Assembly: GCA_020912385.1 (NCBI GenBank) | Contig: CP087207.1 | Coordinates: 1,550,001-1,614,000 of the forward strand | DNA from: Neofusicoccum parvum | Lineage: Eukaryota; Ascomycota; Dothideomycetes; Botryosphaeriales; Botryosphaeriaceae | Reading direction: 5' to 3' | DNA: 64,000 bases | Part shown: piece by piece, positions 57,151 through 64,000 of the stretch | How positions within the stretch are numbered: position 1 is the first letter of the stretch | How the letters are laid out: every line of letters begins with the position of its first letter | Program-made: the position numbers and the translations under genes | Notes under the pieces: model-generated | Databases searched by the model: none | What the model was told of the DNA's origin: nothing | What the model saw: the letters and a program-made list of their open reading frames with translations, nothing else

Positions 57151-57916
57151 CTCCATCACGGTTCTTATTTTGACTTCCACCTGGACATTTGACATTTTAC
57201 ATCTGGATGGGGCGTCTTTACGCTGCGCTCTCGAGGCCTCAGGCCACCCAGGCCCCCTTTGCAGCAAGGCTAACAGTCCCGGGATTGCCAGCAGGAAAAA
57301 GTTTGGAGTTAATTCCCTCTACGCCACTTCCCCAAAAGGCATCAATTTGCTTTTCGTGTAATTCCTTTCTTTCTCTATACAAGGCAGGCTTCATCTCAGA
57401 CAAATTGATCTTACCTCTTGACGGCGGTCAGAATTCAAGATCCTCCATCATTCTACAGTTCGTAGATTAATCCATAGAATATGATCGATATTAGCTTCCC
57501 TCATTGTGTGCAAATTATGTGATTGTTCCAGTTTACCCAAGAATTTGCCGTTATGGACGGCTCCTGCTGTCAATACGTCTCTGGGTGTCACGAGACAAAC
57601 TTCACCCATACACGCAGCCGCTCCCACCTAAAGAGGCTTGGCAGAAGACCCTCCATGAATTCGTGGAGGGAAGTATATAAGAACTAATTCTTCTTCCCAC
57701 TTCCAGGCTTCTTCAACCCAACACTCCGACTTCAGACACACCGAACATCAGCACTGCGTCACCCAACGGTTTGTACCTACACTTCTAGGCGCGGCTGAGC
57801 AAACAAGAATCTGGTAAGCGACTTACATCCTGCCCACTCTCTCATATCATTCTCACTTTTACATATACAAGACGGCACCCGACGACGCTCGCCTCACTTG
57901 AGCAACGGTGGCCAGT
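57151..57916. other. Intergenic between DUF7918 paralogs 3 and 4
   Basis: 766 bp. A TATA-like GTATATAAG near 57673 precedes the start of paralog 4 by about 240 bp. No repeat or RNA gene recognised. Confidence 0.4.
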
Positions 57917-59030
57917 ATGCGTCTTCCCGAAGGCATAGACCTCACTCTCCAGTCTCCTAATGGCGATGATAATTACGAGGAATACGCACAAGATGAGCAG
58001 GTTCCAGAAGATGCTGCCTCACCCGACATAGCCAGGCACATTGGCAATGTCAAGAGCGGGCAGGGTTTCCGTATCTCAATCAAGGTTGACCGGGAATTCG
58101 ACTTCGGCGTCGGCTCTACCATCAAGGCAACAGTCCGAATGATCCTCAATGGCCATAAGCGATGGGCAACAGTCTTCGTGTCCAGGTCTCACGCAAGATT
58201 CGGGGTTGCCAAGACTGCCAATATCTTCACGTTCAACGAGGTTGGAAGATGCGGCTTTCAAAAGGAGGCTATGGGCTTCGGTGCGAGTAGTGAAGGTAGA
58301 GGTCGCTCTTTCTAATGGAAAACTCAGCACTAATAGAAATCAAGGCACACATGAGGGAATAGTTCGAGTGGAGATCCAGCTTGGAAAATATGAGAAGCGG
58401 AAGAAGGAAGAGGCTGATGGGAACAGCTCCCGGACCTACAAAGGAGGCTTTAGACTCCTTGAGCTGGAGGAGGGAAGCAAATCGTGGACTGTAGAGTTCC
58501 GGTTCGAACTACAAGAGCTTTCAGCATATTTTCCGAGCCTGACACCACCGGTCCACCACGGACTACAAGACCCGGGGTTCGTCTTCCGTTCCAAGGAATC
58601 CATCGCCAGTCCAGTTTGGAAGAGCAGCCCCGTCGTCCATCTAAGGTCTGGCCCTGTCGACGACGGCTTCAAGAGAGGTGCCCAAGCCGAGCTTCTGAGG
58701 CGCCGTAAGGAACGCAACAAGATAACAAAGCCGCTGCCCAGGCGTCGTTCCAACCTGAGGGTCAATGCCAGCCCGACGCCGGTTACCTTTCCCACACTCG
58801 TCTCTCAAGTCATACCCCCAAAGATGCTCTCAAGCCCTAAGCCATCGGGGAAGCTTGAGGATCTTCCGACCGTGGTTAAGTCAGAGGCGGATGCTCAGAT
58901 CCCTATTCAAGTCGTCACCATTTCGGATGACGAGGACGATAGGGAAGAGGACCTTAGGCTCGATCTCCGAGAGATACGCATACTCAAAGAGCTTCGCCGC
59001 ATTCAACGTCGTAAAAATACCGGTGGTTAG
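57917..59030 (+). CDS. DUF7918 protein, paralog 4 of 4
   Basis: Exons 57917-58295 and 58345-59030 join to 354 residues across a 49-bp intron (phase 1) with a CACTAAT branch site. The start is the ATG at 57917. Landmarks: GIDLTLQSPNGDDNYEEYAQ, GQGFRISIKVDREFDF, GIVRVEIQLGKYEKR and WTVEFRFELQ. It lacks the THYVK motif and the second and third introns of its paralogs. The C-terminus has a basic patch (RRRKERNK), a SUMO-interaction-like motif with acidic flank (QVVTISDDEDDREED, about 315-329) and a final charged helix (LRLDLREIRILKELRRIQRRK). It is the most diverged of the four. Function unknown. Confidence 0.8.
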
Positions 59031-59741
59031 TTCTGGATTGACGAGGTCTCAATTTCATCGGCTGTACAAAAGATTGCTTTTGACACCCTGTAAGTTGGCA
59101 TCTATGACGGCTCGTCATCTGCATCAAGCATTCAAGCTAGCTGAAGACTTTACACATATAGTAAGGCATACAAGGCAAAGGCAAGGTCTATATCTATGGA
59201 ATTACGGGGAAATAAATTGAGTATTTAACGAGGCTGGCTCACTATCAGCATGGAGGGGCAGACGGAGCGTGCCATTCTGAGCAAATCTTAGTCCTCATGA
59301 AATACAGGTCAAAACTTTTGTCCTATATATATATACAAGTTTATACTTTCCTTGAATGTTGAATTGCACGAAATATTCATAACGCCCCATCGAGTAGTTG
59401 TAGGAGACTTTGCAAGTCCCAGAACAATTTGGCGGATACAGAGTGCTGCAGTCGGAGACTGGCACTGGCGCGACGAAAAATTTGTATCTAAACATGGTAA
59501 TCTGGTTCGCTAATTGTGAGGTTGGAGAAATCCTTCAACTCATATAGCAAGTTGCCCGGACGGATACCTCAATTTCCCACGCCGTGGTCGATGTTTTCGC
59601 GCCAACCGACGGGGGCAGCGTGACGTCAGCGGGGCCCAGCACAACTTTCTCCGCCACTTTTGCCGCAACACCACGCAGACGCCTCCCCGATCGCGTCCAT
59701 CAGCAGCCGTGGCTCTCCTGCGACGCCTCACCCGCGCAACA
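59031..59741. other. Intergenic with a TA microsatellite
   Basis: 711 bp, AT-rich on the left with a short TATATATATATAC run at about 59323-59335. The right part contains the promoter of the FAD oxidoreductase. Eleven in-frame codons before the chosen ATG lack an ATG. Confidence 0.4.
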
Positions 59742-60971
59742 ATGGCTTCCGAAGCGCCCAAGAACATCGTCATAATAGGCGGCGGCATCATCGGCAGCAC
59801 CAGCGCCTACTACCTCTCGCACCACCCCGCCTTCGACCCCGCCACCACCACCATCACGCTCCTCGAGGCCACCAAGATCGCCGGCGGCGCCAGCGGCAAG
59901 GCGGGCGGGCTCCTCGGCCTCTGGGCCTACCCGTCGTGCATCGTGCCGCTCTCGTTCCGCCTGCACAAGGAGCTCGCGGACCAGCACGGCGGCGCGCAGC
60001 GGTGGGGCTACCGCGGCGTGCACTGCGGGCAGATCGAGATGCGAGGGCGGCCGGTCGCGGCGCGGGGCGGCGCGGACACGGGCGCGAGCGTGAGCCTGCA
60101 GAAGCGCACGCCGGCGGCGCTGGGGCGGCTGCGCGCGGCCGGCGTGCCGCAGGAGCTCGACTGGGTGGTGCCCGAGGGCGTGCGCGCGTACGAGGCCATG
60201 GGCGCGCCCGCCGACACCGCCCAGGTGCACCCGTACCACTTCACGACCAGCATGGCCGCGCTGGCCGAGGAGCGCGGCGTCCGCGTCGTCTACGGCAGCG
60301 CGACGGCCATCGACGCGGACGGCGGCCGTGTGAGGGGTGTCACGTACGCGCCGCGCGACGGGGGTGACGCGCTGACCGTGCCGGCGGACTGCGTGGTCGT
60401 CGCCGCCGGCCCCTGGACGCGCAACGTCTGGCCAGCGGCCCCGATCTCCGCGACTCGCGCCCACAGCGTCGTTATCCGGCCTCCCCGTGAGGTGTCCAAC
60501 TACGCGTTGTTCACGAGCATCGAGCTGCCGTCCGAGGAGGGTGCGTCCGGCAAGCGGCGAGGCCATGGGGAAACTGTGTCCCCGGAGATATATGCTCGGC
60601 CATTTCAGGAGGTCTACGCGTGCGGCGATGGGGACCAGCTCGTGCCGCTACCCAAGACGACAGAGGATGTCGAGGTGGATCCACAGCGGTGCCAGGAGAT
60701 CATCGAATACGTGTCCTCGATCAGCGATGAGCTGCGGGATGGCGAGGTCACGGCCAGACAGGCGTGTTATCTGCCCAATGTGAGCAGAGGCAGTGGCGGC
60801 CCGATGATTGGCAACGTGCTAGGCGTGAAGGGCCTGGTCATTGCGGCCGGACACACGTGCTGGGGCATTCAGAACGCGCCGGGGACGGGGAAACTGGTGA
60901 GTGAGATGGTGTGGGACGGCAAGGCCAAGAGCGCAAACATTGCAAGCCTGGATCCCGCGAAGTGGCTGTAA
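59742..60971 (+). CDS. FAD-dependent oxidoreductase, DAO family, Tda3-like
   Basis: Single exon, 409 residues. The N-terminus KNIVIIGGGIIGSTSAYYLS is a dinucleotide-binding GxGxxG motif, followed by ITLLEATKIAGGASGKAGGLL, then VVVAAGPWTRNVWP and the C-terminal GPMIGNV...LVIAAGHTCWGIQNAPGTGKLVSEMV. This matches the DAO/glycine-oxidase-like fold, and the C-terminal segment is typical of the fungal Tda3 group, whose yeast member is linked to endosome-Golgi traffic. The catalytic substrate is not known. Very GC-rich in the first half. Confidence 0.85.
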   Translation: MASEAPKNIVIIGGGIIGSTSAYYLSHHPAFDPATTTITLLEATKIAGGASGKAGGLLGLWAYPSCIVPLSFRLHKELADQHGGAQRWGYRGVHCGQIEMRGRPVAARGGADTGASVSLQKRTPAALGRLRAAGVPQELDWVVPEGVRAYEAMGAPADTAQVHPYHFTTSMAALAEERGVRVVYGSATAIDADGGRVRGVTYAPRDGGDALTVPADCVVVAAGPWTRNVWPAAPISATRAHSVVIRPPREVSNYALFTSIELPSEEGASGKRRGHGETVSPEIYARPFQEVYACGDGDQLVPLPKTTEDVEVDPQRCQEIIEYVSSISDELRDGEVTARQACYLPNVSRGSGGPMIGNVLGVKGLVIAAGHTCWGIQNAPGTGKLVSEMVWDGKAKSANIASLDPAKWL

Positions 60972-62005
60972 ACTCGGATGGAAGCGTAGACCATAAGAGA
61001 TTCAATGAGCCTACCTAAGGTAGGGTCTTGCCATCCGGTATGAAAGTGTCCGCATGCGCATAACGACAAGGTGAAAGATCAGACGGCACACGGAATTGTG
61101 CTGCAACTGACGGCTAGCGCGAAGAAACCACAGCACCTGGATAGAGCACTAGAGTCTGGCCGGACGGCTCTGGCACATAAGCTTAAGGGGCATTGCGTCC
61201 GGACGAATGCTTCAACTGCCAAGGCAAATATGTTCAACGACGCATTGGCAGCAACGCGGCGGACTGGCCGACTGACAGCTGGCAAAATGGGCATGCCGGA
61301 TCCATGCCGAAGCTCAGCTCGCCCCGACTGCATCGAGAATGATCTGAAACATGCAACGGCGTTCGCTAAGCTTCAGCACGCCACATGTGAAGGGGATCGG
61401 CGGTCTCTGAAGACTCACCCACCGAGCTGCGACTTTTGCCACCCACGTCGACAGCCACGCCAGCACGGCCCAGGCGGGCTCGACCTCGTTGCCTGGCGCA
61501 ACACAGGGCTGCACGGGTCCGGCGGCCAGAAGCACTCGCCCCTGCGGACAGGTGCGACAGCGCAGGAGAGCGCTGTGGCGCGGTTTATGCTGTTGTTGTG
61601 CAATCAACGATAAACACGAGCCCCACCGAGAGGGCCGTCTGCTTCGTATTCGTTGGCTGGACAGGGCATGAATGGTGAGAAGTCCGTCGCAGATGCAACA
61701 GGCGGCCTGACGCTGCAGGCACTCGACTCGGCAGGGCTGGCGGCGCGGCGTCGATACTAAAGACCGCGCCCGCCGCGTCGTCCAGCGGGCGCTGCGCTAG
61801 GCTGCGCCTGACACGGCTCCGTTCGCTGCAGCAGGAGGGTGAGGTTCGCGCAAGGATCGGCGTCTGATTCGCGCGAGCTCCACTGCAGGATTTGCACGAT
61901 CCCTGCTCCGCCCGCGGCCCGTCGATTCTCCGGTTGTTTTCCCCGGGGCCGTCGCTGTTTGCTGCTCCCCGCCGCACGCCCCTCACGACTCCGCGAGGCC
62001 TCGCA
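60972..62005. other. Intergenic with a dispersed-repeat copy
   Basis: About 1 kb. A copy of the repeat core (GTCCGGACGAATGCTTCAAC) lies at 61194-61220. The right part contains the promoter of the next gene. Open frames across this region look like chance. Confidence 0.45.
61194..61220 (+). repeat. Copy of the dispersed repeat core
   Basis: TCCGGACGAATGCTTCAACT is identical to the right arm at 26686-26705. Only one arm is present here; no inverted partner was seen within 100 bp. Confidence 0.6.
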
Positions 62006-63088
62006 ATGCGCTCCACGTCCAAATGCCTTTTGCTGGAGCTCCCGGTTGAGTTGCGCCTGCTCATCTACGACTATGCGCTGTTCTCCCAGGAGCACCTCAC
62101 CATCGCCACCGGCCTCAAGTGCAGCTTCCAGTCGCCCGTCGACAGCGGCTACGAGAGCGACGACGGCCGCGACTCGGACGAATTGATCCCCGGCCTGCCA
62201 GCAGACTTCGAGCCCGCCGTTCTGCCGCGCTTCGACCCGGACTTCCTCCACATCGACCAGCCGCCCATCTTTGACTCCGACGCCGACAAGGACGACGCCC
62301 GCCATGGCGTGTCAGACGACGACGGCGCCGAGGACCCTGTCGCGCGCCATCGTCGAAATCTGCCGCTCGCCAGCCCGCTTGCCCTGCTCCAGACGAACCG
62401 CCAGATCAAGGACGAGCTGACCTGGCACCTCAAGAGCCAGCGCACTCAGGACCGCAAGCTCTCGCTGTACATGACCTATCCCTACGGCCTGCTCGTTTTC
62501 CAGCACTTGTGCCCAGATGTTGTTCGGCTGGCCCGAAGCATACACATCAGCGGCTACTACTACCCCGCCCACGCCCAGGAACAGGTGAAACAAGCGCGCG
62601 AGTGTCGGTGGATGCAGCGCCTGTACACCCAACCGCCGCCCATCGAAGAGCATATCGTCAAGGCCGCCAACAGCGCCCTCAAGAGGTTGACGCGCACCAT
62701 CCTGTCGCAGACCCCGAAGGCCCCCGTGGACGAGCTGGAGATGCGCGTCTACCACCCCGGCCCGAAGGGGAACGAGCTGATCTGGAGAGGCGGCGAGGGC
62801 CCGAGCAGCCCCATCTGCGTCGCACTCTGCAACACGCACGGAGGCTCAATAGACAGCTCCGTGACGCAGGGCGGGCGGGGCGCGGGCGCGTGGCTCAAGA
62901 TCACGCCGAACGAGGAGGCGCGCACCTTGACGCAGCGTTGGAAGAGGTTCTCCGACGGCAACAGCAAAGAGGAGTGCGAGGGCTGGATCGTGAATCCGGA
63001 GTGGCCGCGGCCACCGCCCGCCCGCGCGTCGAGCAGCGCGTTGAGCGCCTCGGAGCCTCCAAGCACAGGGAACACTCCAAGCCCTTGA
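62006..63088 (+). CDS. 2EXR/F-box-like protein
   Basis: Single exon, 360 residues. The N-terminus (CLLLELPVELRLLIYDYALF) is the short LPxELRxxIYxxxL motif shared by the fungal 2EXR and F-box-like families. It is followed by an acidic insert (SGYESDDGRDSDE... and DSDADKDD) and a conserved segment NRQIKDELTWHL, a usual second motif of these proteins. The C-terminus is disordered. The frame is open further upstream, without an ATG. Function unknown; may recruit partners to ubiquitin ligases, by analogy only. Confidence 0.8.
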   Translation: MRSTSKCLLLELPVELRLLIYDYALFSQEHLTIATGLKCSFQSPVDSGYESDDGRDSDELIPGLPADFEPAVLPRFDPDFLHIDQPPIFDSDADKDDARHGVSDDDGAEDPVARHRRNLPLASPLALLQTNRQIKDELTWHLKSQRTQDRKLSLYMTYPYGLLVFQHLCPDVVRLARSIHISGYYYPAHAQEQVKQARECRWMQRLYTQPPPIEEHIVKAANSALKRLTRTILSQTPKAPVDELEMRVYHPGPKGNELIWRGGEGPSSPICVALCNTHGGSIDSSVTQGGRGAGAWLKITPNEEARTLTQRWKRFSDGNSKEECEGWIVNPEWPRPPPARASSSALSASEPPSTGNTPSP

Positions 63089-63620
63089 CCTTAGTCGGCG
63101 TCTGGATCGGGGTGGGGAGTCTCTTTGGAACGATTTGATGTTTTGGCACGAGTGCACGCTGGCAAGAGGCGTTCTTTGATCTTTGTTGGACATTTTCTGT
63201 TTGGGCATACATACATACTCCCACGGTGCGATGAGTCACGAGTAGCTGCACAGGCAACGGTTAATACGACAGTACATGAAGTTGCTGCACAGCATGACGG
63301 CGCAAAGATTTGACACGCCACAGCCACTCAGCCGCCGCGGGCGTCAGCAGACGCCAGACGAGCCGCGAGCCGCCAGCGCTGGCCGCTGCTCAGCCACGGG
63401 CGCCGGCCCAGCCACAGGCCTGTGACGCAAGCGACTCGGTTGACGCGCCGCCGCCGCCGCCGCCGCCGCCCGCTTCCAGAGCTCTCCGACGCCGCCGCGG
63501 CAGAAGGCTGCTCACAGTCCATAAATCCGCCTCCTGGCGCGCTGCTCCTGTGTCGAGCCTGCGCACTCCTCGTCCGACCTCCATCCACACCCTGCTCCCA
63601 GATCGCACCGGCGCGCAACC
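63089..63620. other. Intergenic upstream of the WW-domain gene
   Basis: 532 bp with a GCC-type trinucleotide run near 63446-63470 that gives Pro/Gly runs in chance frames. Contains the promoter of the WW-domain gene. Confidence 0.4.
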
Positions 63621-64000
63621 ATGGCAGACTTCGCCCCTCCTCCAGTAAGTGCGCCCTCCGCAGCCACCCGCCGCCTCTGAGACGCGCGGCCAAGACCTCC
63701 CCGCATTGCCCGCACCGCGCCCGCGTCAGAGAGCACCATGCATGCACGCCAAGTATCCCCTTCGACCACCCGCAATCCTCCCCAAGCACCCAACTCCACT
63801 CGCTAATCGTCGATCCCCCGGCGCGCGATCGCACCGATGACCGTCCGCTGACCTCTCGCGCGCGCGCACAGGGCCCCCCTCCGCCCAAGGTCCCCGCGGG
63901 CTGGAAGGCGCAGTGGAACGAGCAGTACCACGAGTGGTTCTACGTGAACATCTACACCAAGCAGTCGCAGTGGGAGAAGCCGACCGAGCCCATCTACCCG
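63621..64000 (+). CDS. WW-domain protein, 5' end only
   Basis: Exons 63621-63644 and 63872 to beyond the window edge; the first encodes MADFAPPP and is followed by a 227-bp GT-AG intron. The second begins GPPPPKVPAGWKAQW and covers a full WW domain: two key tryptophans (VPAGWK and SQWEKP) and an aromatic EWFYVN centre between them. WW domains bind proline-rich ligands. The rest of the protein lies outside, so the class is unknown, although fungal relatives with this N-terminus are short Gly/Gln-rich proteins. Confidence 0.85.

Noticed and set aside
58149..58344. Apparent frameshift in DUF7918 paralog 4
   Set aside because: The two frames are joined cleanly by a 49-bp GT-AG intron (58296-58344) with a CTAAT branch site at the same phase as in the paralogs.
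1..64000. tRNA and rRNA genes
   Set aside because: I looked for the conserved GTTCGAxxC arms and found no match with a supporting acceptor stem. A tRNA finder would be needed to rule them out.

Overview
The window is nuclear DNA of a filamentous ascomycete (Pezizomycotina). Genes are compact, with one to six introns that are mostly about 50-80 bp long and carry CTGAC/CTAAC-like branch sites. They encode typical Pezizomycotina families: a HET-domain protein, a SepA/Bni1-type formin, fungal DUF7918 proteins, a fungal RelA/SpoT-domain protein and a 2EXR/F-box-like protein. Dothideomycetes is my guess from overall flavour and is not proven. Exon joins below were worked out by hand from splice signals, reading frame and family conservation.

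Layout. 0-8 kb: ribose-phosphate pyrophosphokinase (partial) divergent from ribosomal protein eS6, then an SDR oxidoreductase and an F-box protein. 8-16 kb: a small secreted protein, 3.3 kb with no visible gene, a secreted beta-helix protein and a HET-domain protein. 16-26 kb: a CPA1-type Na+/H+ antiporter, a C2H2-like zinc-finger protein, an NmrA-like protein and a RelA/SpoT-domain protein. 26-36 kb: a proline-rich unknown, COG1, an SH3 + RING-IBR-RING ubiquitin ligase and a DHH phosphoesterase. 36-48 kb: a gene-free CpG-rich stretch, mitochondrial-type formate dehydrogenase, a small membrane protein and a large formin. 50-59 kb: four tandem, same-strand DUF7918 paralogs, one of them broken. 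59-64 kb: a Tda3-like FAD oxidoreductase, a 2EXR/F-box-like protein and the start of a WW-domain protein.

Most of the window is ordinary housekeeping DNA without operon-like or biosynthetic-cluster logic. The accessory part is 50-59 kb. All four DUF7918 paralogs end in a SUMO-interaction-like motif followed by a short charged helix. Three share the same intron phases (1-2-1). The second copy carries an in-frame TAG and a 217-bp solo LTR inserted inside an exon with a perfect 5-bp target duplication. A related, inverted solo LTR with its own 5-bp duplication lies downstream of it.

The other standout is inside the antiporter: one junction has no usable GT-AG pair, but an ATAAGT...AC intron joins the frame exactly, so it looks like a rare U2-type AT-AC intron. 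A 25-bp perfect inverted repeat near 26.65 kb has diverged relatives at five other places in the window.
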